A DNA stretch of 64,000 bases from Companilactobacillus allii (GCF_001971585.1 NZ_CP019323.1:1850053-1914052), one strand, 5' to 3'; numbered from the stretch's first letter, positions 43,253 to 55,331 are shown. A program made the numbers and translations. The notes: generated by a model not told the origin, from the letters alone.

Positions 43253-44914
43253 ATGAAATGGTATGATAAAGCAATTATTTACCAAATATATCCCAAAAGT
43301 TTTCAAGACACAAATGATGATGGAATTGGGGATTTACAAGGAATAATCAAGCGACTTGACTATATCAAGAATCTTGGTGTCAATACGATTTGGCTCAATC
43401 CGATTTTTGTATCACCACAAGTCGATAATGGGTATGATGTTTCAAACTACTTTGCGATTGATCCAAGTATTGGAACAACCGATGATTTTGAACAATTAAT
43501 AAAAGAGGTACATAAACGTAAGCTCCATATAATACTGGATTTGCCGATAAATCATACATCGGATCAGCATCCTTGGTTCAAAGATGCAATAAGTAATCCC
43601 AATAGTATTTTTAAAGATTACTATATTTGGGATAAAGGTATTGACGGACACGAGCCTAATAATTGGGGATCATTTTTTGGAGGCAGTGTTTGGTCGAAAG
43701 CGTCAGAGAATAGTGATAATTATTACTTCCATCTTTTCGATAAAAAGATGCCAGATTTGAATTGGAAGAATGTTGAAGTACAAAGGTCAATGGCTGATAT
43801 TGCAAAGTTTTGGATCGATAAGGGCGTTGATGGTTTTAGACTAGATGCCTTCATTCATATGGCCAAGGCAAATTTGTCACAAATGTCATTAAAAGAAGGA
43901 AAATATCCAATTGATGACACTTTTTATGCAAAACTACCTGAGGTCAAACAATATTTGAGTGGTTTCGTCAGTGAAGTAAAAGAACAAAATCCAGATACAT
44001 TTCTATTTGGAGAAGCCTCTTCAGCTGATTCTCATCAAGCAGCGGAATATACGCGTCCTGATGAAGATGAATGTGATGTGATTGTTTCTTCTAATAACTA
44101 TGGGGAAATCTACGATGATGATTCACCAGTTAAAGGATTTTTCCAACCACGTAAATTCTCTTTGGATCGTTTCAAGGAAACCTTTGTAGATTGGGAAAGT
44201 GTTTTGGCCGATATAAGTTATCCAGCACTAACTTGGGGTAATCATGATGTGAGTCGTTTCGTTGACAGATTAAATCTTCCAACAACTGATCCAAAACTAC
44301 AGAAGTCACTGGCAATGATGATGTTTTTGCAACGTGGTATTCCAATAATTTATTACGGTGAAGAAATAGGTCAACACGGTTTGAAATATCAAAGTGTTGA
44401 TGACTTTGACGATCAACGTGCAGTTGATTTGATTGCTAATCTATGTCAACAAAAGTTCTCTGATGAAGATATTTTGAATTTATTGAATGAACAAGATGAA
44501 ATGACTGCAAGGGGTCCATTCCAGTGGGATGACTCTAAATACTGTGGATTTTCAAATGTTCAACCGTGGAATTTCGCTAAACAATCACCCGTAGATGCAG
44601 CAAACGAAGTTAGTGATGATGATAGTATGCTCAGTTTCTATCAGAAGTTATTGAAACTGAAATCGACACCAAACTTTAGTCAAGGCAATTATCGTCTTTT
44701 ACTTACTGATAAAAATATCTTGGCATATGAAAGAACTCTTGGTGATGAATATGCAATCGTGATCATTAATTATTCAAAGGATTCAGTTGAGTATAAGTTA
44801 CCAACTACTAAGGATTTGGATGTTGCTTTAGCCAATCAAGATATTGATATCACAGACCAAACCTTAAAATTGGAACCATGGGGTTGTTGCGCGTTAGTTA
44901 AAGGAGATAAATAA
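43253..44914 (+). CDS. malL: GH13 alpha-glucosidase (oligoglucosidase type)
   Basis: 553 residues from ATG 43253 (ribosome site AGGGGAGG); the longer frame starts in the regulatory region. GH13_31 barrel: YQIYPKSFQDTNDDGIGDL, catalytic Asp198 in GFRLDAF, acid Glu254 in FGEASS, and Asp332 in GNHDVSR. The residue after the nucleophile is Ala, which in this subfamily goes with alpha-1,4 rather than alpha-1,6 preference. No signal peptide, so it acts on imported maltodextrins. Followed after one base by a second GH13 gene. Confidence 0.88.
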   Translation: MKWYDKAIIYQIYPKSFQDTNDDGIGDLQGIIKRLDYIKNLGVNTIWLNPIFVSPQVDNGYDVSNYFAIDPSIGTTDDFEQLIKEVHKRKLHIILDLPINHTSDQHPWFKDAISNPNSIFKDYYIWDKGIDGHEPNNWGSFFGGSVWSKASENSDNYYFHLFDKKMPDLNWKNVEVQRSMADIAKFWIDKGVDGFRLDAFIHMAKANLSQMSLKEGKYPIDDTFYAKLPEVKQYLSGFVSEVKEQNPDTFLFGEASSADSHQAAEYTRPDEDECDVIVSSNNYGEIYDDDSPVKGFFQPRKFSLDRFKETFVDWESVLADISYPALTWGNHDVSRFVDRLNLPTTDPKLQKSLAMMMFLQRGIPIIYYGEEIGQHGLKYQSVDDFDDQRAVDLIANLCQQKFSDEDILNLLNEQDEMTARGPFQWDDSKYCGFSNVQPWNFAKQSPVDAANEVSDDDSMLSFYQKLLKLKSTPNFSQGNYRLLLTDKNILAYERTLGDEYAIVIINYSKDSVEYKLPTTKDLDVALANQDIDITDQTLKLEPWGCCALVKGDK

Positions 44915-44915
44915 A

Positions 44916-46205
44916 ATGGCAGATGATACCAGCGTTAAATTAAGAACTAAGCAGTTATACTGTATTTTTGTTAGGAATCACACTAAAGAAGGAACCCTGC
45001 GTGCTCTTGTTTCTGACTTAGACAGAATCAAGAATTTAGGAACTGATTATATCTGGCTATTACCTATCAATCCAATAGGTGAGGTTGATCGTAAAGGTAC
45101 ATTGGGTTCTCCATACTCTATAAAAGATTATCGTAAAATTGAACCAACGCTTGGTACTTGGGATGACTTTGAGTATTTAGCAAAAGAAATTCATGATCGT
45201 GATATGAAGTTGATGATAGATATTGTTTATAATCATACATCACGTGATTCAGTTCTTTTAAAGACGCACCCAGAATGGTTCCTACGTGATGATTCTGGTA
45301 AGTTATTCCCTAAGAATCCTGATTGGAGTGACGTTGCAGAACTAGATTACGACAATAAAGACCTTTGGGAATATCAAATCGAAACGTTGAAACAATATGC
45401 AAAAGTTGTTGACGGCTTCCGTTGTGATGTTGCACCTCAAGTCCCAATTAAATTCTGGGAGCAGGCAAGACAAAGTGTCAGTGAGGTCAAAGAGAACATT
45501 TTATGGTTAGCAGAAACAACCGGTGGAGATTATATAAAAGTCCAACGTGACAAGGGATTTTGGATGTCTACTGATAGTGAAAGTTATCGTGCCTTTGATT
45601 ATGCTTATGACTACGATATTGATCAAACTTGGCATGATTATATTAATGGAAAAACTGAATTGAAGACTTATACCAATGCTTTAAATAATCAGGAGCTAAT
45701 CTATCCAAATAACTACATTAAAATGCGTGCTTTAGAGAATCATGATAATGATCGTGCACATAAGTTATTTACAAACGAGAATGACTTGATCAACTGGTTG
45801 GCCTTCTCAGAATTTCAGAAGGGTTCTTCTTTGATATATGCGGGTCAAGAATTCGGTATGTCACATAAACCTGATCTATTTGAAATGGATAAGCTCAATT
45901 GGGACAAACATGAATTGGAATTGAGTGATTTGATTAAGAGAATGCATGAATTGAGTCAAGATTCGATTCAATATATGGGCGCATATCAAGTAACACCAGA
46001 AAGTAACGATTTGGTCAAAGTAAGTTTTGAACAAAGTAGCCATATCAGAGTGGGAATATTTACGCTTCGTGGTAATTGTGGGCATGTAAGAGTTGATTTA
46101 CCTGATGGAGAATATACCAATTTACTGGATAATAAACCAGTTACTGTATATCGCGGTATCGTTGAGATTGAGTATGGTCCAGTAATCATAGAAGGTAATG
46201 TTTAG
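44916..46205 (+). CDS. GH13 alpha-amylase-family enzyme, short form
   Basis: 429 residues, clearly shorter than its neighbours (about 540-590). All catalytic regions are present: LMIDIVYNHTSRDS, GFRCDVAPQV (nucleophile Asp), LAETTGG (acid Glu) and LENHDNDR (Asp). The C-terminal beta domain is reduced. No signal peptide. It is co-transcribed with malL (1-bp gap, AAAGGAGA). Such short intracellular enzymes in lactobacilli are annotated only as alpha-amylase; I infer trimming of maltodextrins. Confidence 0.85.
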   Translation: MADDTSVKLRTKQLYCIFVRNHTKEGTLRALVSDLDRIKNLGTDYIWLLPINPIGEVDRKGTLGSPYSIKDYRKIEPTLGTWDDFEYLAKEIHDRDMKLMIDIVYNHTSRDSVLLKTHPEWFLRDDSGKLFPKNPDWSDVAELDYDNKDLWEYQIETLKQYAKVVDGFRCDVAPQVPIKFWEQARQSVSEVKENILWLAETTGGDYIKVQRDKGFWMSTDSESYRAFDYAYDYDIDQTWHDYINGKTELKTYTNALNNQELIYPNNYIKMRALENHDNDRAHKLFTNENDLINWLAFSEFQKGSSLIYAGQEFGMSHKPDLFEMDKLNWDKHELELSDLIKRMHELSQDSIQYMGAYQVTPESNDLVKVSFEQSSHIRVGIFTLRGNCGHVRVDLPDGEYTNLLDNKPVTVYRGIVEIEYGPVIIEGNV

Positions 46206-46239
46206 TAAACAAAAGGGGATTTATAGCAATATATGAATC

Positions 46240-46296
46240 TTGTTATCGGTAACATCGTGAAAGCGATTGCAAAGGTTTTAAAATCGTTTAATATAA
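46240..46296 (+). promoter_or_regulatory. malE promoter with MalR operator 2 and cre
   Basis: Operator TGTTATCGGTAACA (46241-46254), then after 3 bp cre TGAAAGCGATTGCA (46258-46271). The cre overlaps -35 TTGCAA (46267-46272); -10 TAATAT lies at 46289-46294. Bases 46240-46272 are identical to 55332-55364 over 33 bp. Confidence 0.75.
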
Positions 46297-46349
46297 AAAG
46301 TGTAATCGATATGCATTATGAGTTACGAAAGTTATAGGAGGGAAAAGAT

Positions 46350-47606
46350 ATGAAAAAGAAGAATTGGAAAAAGTTACTTCTTGGAAGCTTGATCGTCAGC
46401 ATGTCACTTATGACATTAGCTGGTTGTGGGAGCAAGAGTAGCAGTAGCAGTGACAGTAAGGCAACTGCCGGTGGTACAGAAATGAAAGGTGATATCAAAG
46501 TTTGGATCGATACTGAACATATCGCTGCTATCAAGAGTCAAGTTAAGAAGTTCGAGAAGGCTAATCCAAAGATTCACGTAACTGTTAAGTCTGGCTCATC
46601 AGCCGATGCTATGAAGGATGTTTCAAAGGATCCTGAAAAAGCAGCCGATGTCTTCATGATGCCACATGATCAAGTAGGTCAAATGGCTGAAGCTGGATTG
46701 CTATATCCAGTAGGTAAGAAGAACACAACAACTATTAAGAATGAAAACATTCAATCAGCTGTTGATGGTGTTACATATAAGGACAAAGTTTATGGATTCC
46801 CATATGGGATTGAATCACAAGTTCTTTACTATAATAAATCAAAACTTTCAGCAGATGATGTTAAGAGTTGGGATACATTAACTTCTAAGGGTAAGTTAGG
46901 TACCAACTTTGCTGAAGCAGGTGCAAACTACATTTTCGCTCCATTATTCTTGAGTAACGGGGACCAAATTTACGGCTCAAATGGTGAAGATCTAAAGGGA
47001 ACAAACATCAACAATGAAAAAGGTGTTCAAGTTCTTTCATGGATCGCACAACAGAAACAAAATAAGGGTGTTGTACAAACAAATGCTGCTGCACTTTCTA
47101 ACCTACAATCAGGTAAAATTGATGCCTTCTTATCAGGCCCATGGTCAAAGGGTGACGTTAAGAAAGCTCTAGGTAAGAACATGGCCGTTGCTGCATACCC
47201 AACAGTTAACTTCGGTAATGGTGAAACACAAATGAAGGCATTCTTGGGTGTTAAAGTTTATGGTGTTAACCAACAAACTAAATCACCAGTTGCTTCATTA
47301 GCACTTGCTAAATATCTAAGTAACGAAGCTACACAAAAGGTTGAATTTGAAAAGAACGGTGTTGTTCCAACAAACACAAAGGCTCAAGCATTAACAGAAG
47401 TACAAAATGATGAAACTGCTAAGTCAGTTCTAGAAATGTCAGATTCAAATCACACAGTCGTTATGCCTAAGTTACCAGAAATCATCTCATTCTGGCCACC
47501 AATGGATTCATTGATTAACGATACATACAAAGGTAAGATCAAGTCTTCACAATATCAAGACAAGTTGAATAAATTTGTTAAGGATACTTCAAAGAAATCT
47601 AAATAG
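46350..47606 (+). CDS. malE: Maltose/maltodextrin-binding lipoprotein
   Basis: 418 residues. Signal peptide with lipobox TLAGC (Cys26), then a solute-binding fold (IKVWIDTEHIAAIKSQVKKF, ADVFMMPHDQVGQMAEAGLL, YGFPYGIESQVLYYNKSKL). It captures maltodextrins outside the membrane and hands them to MalFG. Ribosome site GGAGGG. Its codon use is visibly biased to preferred codons, fitting high expression. A stable hairpin follows it. Confidence 0.94.
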   Translation: MKKKNWKKLLLGSLIVSMSLMTLAGCGSKSSSSSDSKATAGGTEMKGDIKVWIDTEHIAAIKSQVKKFEKANPKIHVTVKSGSSADAMKDVSKDPEKAADVFMMPHDQVGQMAEAGLLYPVGKKNTTTIKNENIQSAVDGVTYKDKVYGFPYGIESQVLYYNKSKLSADDVKSWDTLTSKGKLGTNFAEAGANYIFAPLFLSNGDQIYGSNGEDLKGTNINNEKGVQVLSWIAQQKQNKGVVQTNAAALSNLQSGKIDAFLSGPWSKGDVKKALGKNMAVAAYPTVNFGNGETQMKAFLGVKVYGVNQQTKSPVASLALAKYLSNEATQKVEFEKNGVVPTNTKAQALTEVQNDETAKSVLEMSDSNHTVVMPKLPEIISFWPPMDSLINDTYKGKIKSSQYQDKLNKFVKDTSKKSK

Positions 47607-47683
47607 TTAAGAGCGGTAGAAACTATGACAGTTTTTAAGACTCATTTACGAGTAGTGAATGATTAGATTCTTAGCTTTCTTAG

Positions 47684-47715
47684 GATAACAGATGTGTTAT
47701 TACACATTTGTTATC
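47684..47715 (+). other. mRNA hairpin between malE and malF
   Basis: GATAACAGATGTG pairs with CACATTTGTTATC (one wobble) around TTATTA, with no T run. It probably stabilises the malE end of the message or lowers malF expression, as seen in other binding-protein operons (inference). Confidence 0.65.
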
Positions 47716-47812
47716 TGTGGGAGGTGCAGGAATCTTCCTTTCACCAAGTTATGTAGAAATTATTCAGTTTGATTCACAAGAGGGATTCAAATGAAAGTAA
47801 GGGTGCGATTAT

Positions 47813-49162
47813 ATGTTTAAAAAAAGTTATGGAGAACAACATATAACATATAGAGAATTGTTCAAAAAAGGTGATCTCGCCACAAAGCTATCGTTTATCA
47901 TCATGGGAAGCGCTAACTTTGCAAATAAACAATTCGTTAAAGGTTGTATCTTCTTAGCAGTTGAGGTTGGTTTCTTTGCATGGTTTATCCAAAATGGTAT
48001 CCATGCTTTAGGAATGTTACAAACACTAGGAACAAAGAAACAAGGATTGCATTATGATGCCAACTTAGGTATTGATGTTTTACAAAAAGGTGACAACTCT
48101 ATGTTGCTTCTTCTTTTCGGAATTGCTGCAATTTTACTATGTGTCGTTATGATTGTTATGTACATTGTCAATCTAAGAAGTACTAGACATATTTATGAAG
48201 TAAAGGCTGCTGGAGAACCAGTAGCTACATTCAAACAAGACATGAGTAGTCTATTGAATGAAAGATTCCACATGACACTTATGACTATTCCTTTATTGGG
48301 AGTATTGTTTTTCACGATTTTGCCATTACTGTACATGATATCAATTGCTTTTACTAATTATGATCACGTTCATTTACCACCTAAGAACCTTTTTACATGG
48401 GTCGGTTTTAGTAACTTTGGTAATGTTATTACCGGTGATATGGCTTCAACATTCTTCCCAGTTTTAAGTTGGACATTAATTTGGGCCGTATTTGCAACAG
48501 TTACATGTTTCTTCTTTGGAGTTATCTTAGCTTTATTGATCAACACAAAAGGTATCAAGTTCAAGAAGATGTGGAGAACAATATTTGTTTTAACAATTGC
48601 TGTTCCACAATTCATTTCATTACTTGTTATGCATAATTTATTGAACGATGCTGGTCCTATCAATGCATTGTTAAAGAATTGGGGCGTTATTTCAACGTCA
48701 ATACCATTCTTAACAGATCCAACATTAGCAAAGATTTCAATTATTGTGGTTAATATGTGGATTGGTATTCCAACTACAATGTTAATTTCAACAGGTATTA
48801 TTCAAAACTTGGATCAAGAACAAATTGAGGCAGCCGAGATGGATGGTGCCAACAAACTTCAAATTTTCAAGTCAATTACATTCCCACAGATTCTATTCGT
48901 TATGATGCCATCATTGATTCAACAATTTATCGGAAATATCAATAACTTCAATGTTATCTTCCTATTAACAGGTGGTGGACCTTCAAACTCGAATTACTAC
49001 GGTGCCGGTTCTACCGATTTACTTGTTACATGGTTGTATAACTTAACGGTTAATACAATGGATTACAATTTAGCTTCAGTTATTGGTATTTTGATCTTCA
49101 TTCTATCAGCAGTATTTAGTTTATGGGCATATACTCATACTAATTCTTATAAGGAGGGATAA
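47813..49162 (+). CDS. malF: Maltodextrin ABC transporter permease MalF
   Basis: 449 residues with about eight membrane spans. An N-terminal extension carries early spans (FVKGCIFLAVEVGFFAWFIQ and LLLLFGIAAILLCVVMIVMY). The transport domain has the EAA loop QEQIEAAEMDGANKLQIFKS, the contact site for the ATPase. It pairs with MalG. Position 206 bp after malE and 3 bp before malG shows one operon. Confidence 0.93.
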   Translation: MFKKSYGEQHITYRELFKKGDLATKLSFIIMGSANFANKQFVKGCIFLAVEVGFFAWFIQNGIHALGMLQTLGTKKQGLHYDANLGIDVLQKGDNSMLLLLFGIAAILLCVVMIVMYIVNLRSTRHIYEVKAAGEPVATFKQDMSSLLNERFHMTLMTIPLLGVLFFTILPLLYMISIAFTNYDHVHLPPKNLFTWVGFSNFGNVITGDMASTFFPVLSWTLIWAVFATVTCFFFGVILALLINTKGIKFKKMWRTIFVLTIAVPQFISLLVMHNLLNDAGPINALLKNWGVISTSIPFLTDPTLAKISIIVVNMWIGIPTTMLISTGIIQNLDQEQIEAAEMDGANKLQIFKSITFPQILFVMMPSLIQQFIGNINNFNVIFLLTGGGPSNSNYYGAGSTDLLVTWLYNLTVNTMDYNLASVIGILIFILSAVFSLWAYTHTNSYKEG

Positions 49163-49165
49163 CAG

Positions 49166-50029
49166 ATGGAAGCGAAAGCAAAGAATTATAAAGCAAAAAA
49201 AAGAAATACTCGTTTCTTGGTTTATGCCATTCTAACGATTATGTCTATAATATGGCTATTTCCAATCGTTTGGATTGTACTTACAAGTTTTAGATCAGAA
49301 GGTGGGGCTTTTGTTCCATATATCATGCCTAAAGACTTTACCTTAAATAATTACAAGATATTATTAACTGACGCCACAGGAAACTTCCCATTTGTTCGTT
49401 GGTTCCTTAACACATTTGTTGTAGCAACATTTAGTTGTCTTCTTTCAACATTCATTACAATTGCTATGGCTTATGCATTATCAAGATTACGTTTCAAGAT
49501 GAGAAGACCAATTTTAAAGATTGCTTTAGTTTTGAACATGTTCCCAGGTTTCATGAGCATGATTGCTGTTTACTATATTCTAAAGGCTTTAGACTTAACA
49601 CAAAGTTTAGTAGCTTTAGTTCTAATATATTCAGCTGGTGCAGCACTTGGATTCTATGTTGCAAAAGGATTCTTTGATACTATTCCAATGGCTCTTGATG
49701 AATCAGCCATGATTGATGGTGCTAATAAATGGCAGATCTTTACAAAGATCACATTGCCTTTATCAAAGCCTATCATCGTTTATACAGCATTAATGGCATT
49801 TATGGGACCTTGGATGGACTTTATCTTCGCTAAGATCATCATGGGTGATGATGTTAAAGACTACACGGTTGCGATAGGGTTATATTCAATGATGTCCAAA
49901 ACGACCGCTAACTCGCTATTTATGTCATTTACCGCCGGATGTGTGTTGATTGCTATACCTATTACATTGCTATTTATCTATATGCAAAAGTATTATGTAG
50001 AGGGTATCACTTCTGGTTCTGTTAAATAG
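49166..50029 (+). CDS. malG: Maltodextrin ABC transporter permease MalG
   Basis: 287 residues with six spans; N-terminal TRFLVYAILTIMSIIWLFPI and the EAA loop MALDESAMIDGANKWQIFTK. It makes the translocation pore with MalF. Ribosome site AAGGAGGGA at the malF end. A terminator follows, separating it from the GH13 group. Confidence 0.94.
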   Translation: MEAKAKNYKAKKRNTRFLVYAILTIMSIIWLFPIVWIVLTSFRSEGGAFVPYIMPKDFTLNNYKILLTDATGNFPFVRWFLNTFVVATFSCLLSTFITIAMAYALSRLRFKMRRPILKIALVLNMFPGFMSMIAVYYILKALDLTQSLVALVLIYSAGAALGFYVAKGFFDTIPMALDESAMIDGANKWQIFTKITLPLSKPIIVYTALMAFMGPWMDFIFAKIIMGDDVKDYTVAIGLYSMMSKTTANSLFMSFTAGCVLIAIPITLLFIYMQKYYVEGITSGSVK

Positions 50030-50070
50030 ATAGACAGATTTGTCAGTAACTCAAATTTTTAAATAAAATT

Positions 50071-50133
50071 AGGGCCTGCATAAAATTAACTCACTACATT
50101 TCGTATTGAATTTGTTTAATGCAAGCCCTTTTT
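50071..50133 (+). terminator. Terminator after malG
   Basis: AGGGCCTGCAT pairs with ATGCAAGCCCT (one mismatch) across a 37-base loop, followed by T5. Because the loop is large it may work only partly, leaving readthrough into the GH13 genes. Confidence 0.6.
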
Positions 50134-50163
50134 ATTATCAATAATAAAAGGTGGAAATAACTA

Positions 50164-51924
50164 ATGAATACAGCAGCAATTTATCATCGTCCAGATAGTG
50201 AGTATGCATTCTTGTATAAAAAAGACTTGATGCACTTACGAATCAGAACCGCTAGAGGGGATGCTACTTTAGTCAACATTCTTCATGGTGATACATATTC
50301 AATGGACAAAGAAAAATGGAACGAGAAACCTGTTCCCATGAAATTAACTTTATCAACGAATTTATTTGATTATTGGGAATTTGAAACTAAAGAACCTTTT
50401 AATCGTATGTCTTACGCCTTTCAAGTGATTGGGCGTGATGGTACTGAGATACTTTATGGTGACCAAGGGGCATTTCCTTATAATGATGAATCAGTACATA
50501 AAGGAAACAATTACTTCAGAATGCCTTATTTCCATGAAGCAGATCGTTTCAAGGCTCCTGATTGGGTGAAAAAGACCGTTTGGTATCAGGTATTCCCTGA
50601 AAGATTTTCAAATGGTGATAAATCTAATGATCCTGAGAATACATTGCCTTGGGGATCAAAAGCCCCAGATAGACAAGACTTCTTTGGTGGAGATTTACAA
50701 GGAATTATGGACCATTTGGATCATTTAGTAGATATGGGGATCAACGGGATTTACTTCTGTCCGATATTTAAAGCTTATTCAAATCATAAATATGACACAA
50801 TCGATTATTTAGAAATTGATCCAAGTTTTGGTGATAAGAAGTTATTTAAGAAATTAGTAAATGAATGCCATAAACGTGGAATAAAGGTAATGTTGGATGC
50901 TGTATTCAACCATATGGGTGATAATTCACCACAATGGCAAGATGTTGTTAAGAATGGTGAAAAATCAAAGTATGCTGATTGGTTCCATATTAATAAATTC
51001 CCAGTTTCTTATGAAGAAGGCAATGATTTTGAAGATGCCCACGACATAACTTATGACGTCTTCGCAACGACACCACATATGCCAAAAATTAATACAGCTA
51101 ATCCAGACGCTAAAAAGTACTTGTTGGATGTAGCTAAATATTGGATTGAAGAATTTGATATTGATGCTTGGAGATTGGATGTAGCCAATGAGATCGATCA
51201 TGAATTTTGGAAGGATTTTCGCCGAGTTTGTGATTCAACTAAGAAAGACTTTTATATATTAGGTGAAGTTTGGCACTCTTCACAAAGTTGGTTAAATGGT
51301 GATGAGTTCAGTGCTGTAATGAATTATGCCTATACTGATTTAATAAAGGACTTTTTCATTAAAAAAGAAATGGCTATTCCAAAGGTTGTCTCAGAAATTA
51401 ATAATCAATTAATGTTGTATCGTAAACAAACTAATCAGATTCAATTTAACGTTTTGGATTCTCATGATACAGCTCGTTTATTGACAGTTGCAAATAATGA
51501 TAAGGACTTGGAAAAACAAGTTCTAGGATTCACTTATTTACAGCCTGGTGTTCCATGCGTTTATTACGGTGATGAATACGGCATGACAGGTGGAGATGAT
51601 CCAGATTGTCGTAAATGTATGGTTTGGGATCAAAAAGATCAAGATCATAAGATGTATGATTTCTTTAAAGATCTTATTTCATTCCGTAAAAATAATCATC
51701 AAGTAATGTCAGAAGGATCAATGGATTGGAACGTATCACAAACTGATAAAGGAATTTTGGAATTAACAAGAAATCTAGATGGTAAGACTATTACTGGTAT
51801 TTTTAATACTGGAGAAAAGGCTCAAGTTGTTCTTGTTGATGGTGAATTATTATTAAGCAATTTGGCAGAGAACTTTGGTGATAATTTCACACTACAACCT
51901 AAAGGCTTCGTAATTTTGAAATAG
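50164..51924 (+). CDS. Neopullulanase / maltogenic amylase type enzyme (GH13_20)
   Basis: 586 residues. The N-terminal 120 residues form a CBM34-type domain (AAIYHRPDSEYAFLYKKDLM), then the barrel with WYQVFPERFSNGDKSNDPEN, MLDAVFNHMGDNSPQ, AWRLDVANEIDHEFW (nucleophile), LGEVWH (acid) and LDSHDTARLL. The Ala-Asn-Glu after the nucleophile is the GH13_20 signature. It cuts maltodextrins, cyclodextrins or pullulan to maltose or panose inside the cell. Ribosome site AAAGGTGG. Confidence 0.9.
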   Translation: MNTAAIYHRPDSEYAFLYKKDLMHLRIRTARGDATLVNILHGDTYSMDKEKWNEKPVPMKLTLSTNLFDYWEFETKEPFNRMSYAFQVIGRDGTEILYGDQGAFPYNDESVHKGNNYFRMPYFHEADRFKAPDWVKKTVWYQVFPERFSNGDKSNDPENTLPWGSKAPDRQDFFGGDLQGIMDHLDHLVDMGINGIYFCPIFKAYSNHKYDTIDYLEIDPSFGDKKLFKKLVNECHKRGIKVMLDAVFNHMGDNSPQWQDVVKNGEKSKYADWFHINKFPVSYEEGNDFEDAHDITYDVFATTPHMPKINTANPDAKKYLLDVAKYWIEEFDIDAWRLDVANEIDHEFWKDFRRVCDSTKKDFYILGEVWHSSQSWLNGDEFSAVMNYAYTDLIKDFFIKKEMAIPKVVSEINNQLMLYRKQTNQIQFNVLDSHDTARLLTVANNDKDLEKQVLGFTYLQPGVPCVYYGDEYGMTGGDDPDCRKCMVWDQKDQDHKMYDFFKDLISFRKNNHQVMSEGSMDWNVSQTDKGILELTRNLDGKTITGIFNTGEKAQVVLVDGELLLSNLAENFGDNFTLQPKGFVILK

Positions 51925-53580
<1,656 letters not shown>

Positions 53581-55212
53581 ATGCAAGAACCTTGGTGGAA
53601 AAACGCAATTGGTTATCAGGTATACCCTCGTAGTTTCAAAGATTCAAATGGTGATGGTATTGGTGATATTAAAGGAATTATTGAAAAATTACCTTATTTG
53701 AAAAGTTTGGGAATTGATTTCATTTGGTTAAATCCAATATATAAATCACCAAATGTCGATAATGGATATGATATTTCTGACTATGAAGGTATTCAACCAG
53801 AATTTGGAACGATGAGTGATTTTGATGAGTTATTGAAGCAAGCTCATAGTAATGGTATTAAAATAATCCTTGATTTGGTTGTTAATCACACTAGTGATCA
53901 GCATCCTTGGTTTATTCAAAGTAAGAAATCTAAGGATAACCCATATCGAGATTATTATATGTGGGCAGATGCTACACCAGATAAAATGCCTAATGATTGG
54001 ACTAGTTTCTCAGGTAATTCTACTTGGACTTATGATGAAACTACGAAACAAGCCTTTTTCCATGTTTTTGCCCCACAACAGCCAGATTTGAACTGGCGAA
54101 ATCCCAAGATGCGCAAGGAAATTTACAAAATGATTCGTTGGTGGCTGGATTTGGGGATTGATGGTTTTAGAATGGATGCTATTAGCCATATTCAAAAAGA
54201 ACCTTGGGATTATGATCCAAAGGATGATCCTTGGTCAGCTTTTATGAATGTTAAAGGAATCGATAACTATATGTCTGAAATGCGTGATATTTTTGATCAA
54301 TACAATATTATGACAGTTGGTGAAGCTAGTGGCGTAACTAGTAAGCAAGCACCTGATTGGACTGATCCTAATAAAAAAGGTTACGTGAATATGATATTTG
54401 AGCTGGAGCACAATGTTAGGGCTGGTGAACCAGGAAAAGAGCGTATTGATGTATTAGGGATGAAGAAAGTCTTATCACGTTGGCAAAAGGATCAAGAAAC
54501 TAGTGGTTGGAATGCTTTGTATTTTGAGAATCATGATAATCCACGAATTAATACGATTCTTGGAAATGAGACTACAAAGTCAGCCACTGCGATTGCAATG
54601 TCTTACTTCTTCTTGAAAGGCACACCTTTTATTTATCAAGGACAAGAATTAGGGATGACCAATTATCCGTTCACATCAATTGATCAAGTAGATGATGATG
54701 AATCTAAGTTAAGATATAATGATCTTCTTAAAAAAGGTAAAGACCCGATTCAAGTGTTGAATGAAATAACCCATTGGACAAGAGATCACTCACGGACTCC
54801 TATGCAATGGACAAACGACTCTAAGGCAGGATTCACTACCGGAAGTCCATGGATGAAAGTTAATCCTAATACTGCTACTATCAATGTCGCAGTAGAAGAA
54901 GATGATAAGGCTTCAGTCTTGAATTTTTATAGGAGAATGATTGAGTTCAGGAAATCTGAGTTAACATTTATAAATGGGAGTTATATTCCTATATTTGAAG
55001 ATGACAAAGATGTTTTTGCATATATTAGAAAATATGGTCAAAAAGAGTTTGTTATTATAACCAATTTAAGCAAGAATGTTAGAAAGATGAAGTTACCAGA
55101 TCAACTTTTGGACAAAAACTGGAATCTCAAATTATCTAATAATAAAATTTCAGAGCTTAAAGATGAGCTTGAATTAGCACCATTTGATGGAATGGTGTTT
55201 GAAAAAGAGTAA
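53581..55212 (+). CDS. GH13_31 alpha-glucosidase, predicted alpha-1,4 preference
   Basis: 543 residues starting right after the previous stop. [20 protein letters not shown], nucleophile Asp199 in GFRMDAI (Ala200), VGEASG (acid) and ENHDNPR. Strong similarity to the preceding gene over the whole length suggests a tandem duplication, with the active-site Val replaced by Ala, which goes with alpha-1,4 cleavage. It would release glucose from maltose and short maltodextrins. Confidence 0.87.
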   Translation: MQEPWWKNAIGYQVYPRSFKDSNGDGIGDIKGIIEKLPYLKSLGIDFIWLNPIYKSPNVDNGYDISDYEGIQPEFGTMSDFDELLKQAHSNGIKIILDLVVNHTSDQHPWFIQSKKSKDNPYRDYYMWADATPDKMPNDWTSFSGNSTWTYDETTKQAFFHVFAPQQPDLNWRNPKMRKEIYKMIRWWLDLGIDGFRMDAISHIQKEPWDYDPKDDPWSAFMNVKGIDNYMSEMRDIFDQYNIMTVGEASGVTSKQAPDWTDPNKKGYVNMIFELEHNVRAGEPGKERIDVLGMKKVLSRWQKDQETSGWNALYFENHDNPRINTILGNETTKSATAIAMSYFFLKGTPFIYQGQELGMTNYPFTSIDQVDDDESKLRYNDLLKKGKDPIQVLNEITHWTRDHSRTPMQWTNDSKAGFTTGSPWMKVNPNTATINVAVEEDDKASVLNFYRRMIEFRKSELTFINGSYIPIFEDDKDVFAYIRKYGQKEFVIITNLSKNVRKMKLPDQLLDKNWNLKLSNNKISELKDELELAPFDGMVFEKE

Positions 55213-55214
55213 TT

Positions 55215-55283
55215 AAAAAAATTCCTTTGTGGTTGTCAGATGAAACAGTATATTTCATCTAGCAAACATGGAGGAATTTTTTT
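55215..55283 (+). terminator. Two-tier terminator after the GH13 genes
   Basis: AAAAATTCCT and AGGAATTTTT form the outer stem, GATGAAA and TTTCATC an inner one, followed by T. It lies just before the malK regulatory block. Confidence 0.8.
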
Positions 55284-55331
55284 GTGGAGTGAAAAAGTAA
55301 GTTTTATTACTTGTTCACGCTGTTATGAAAG

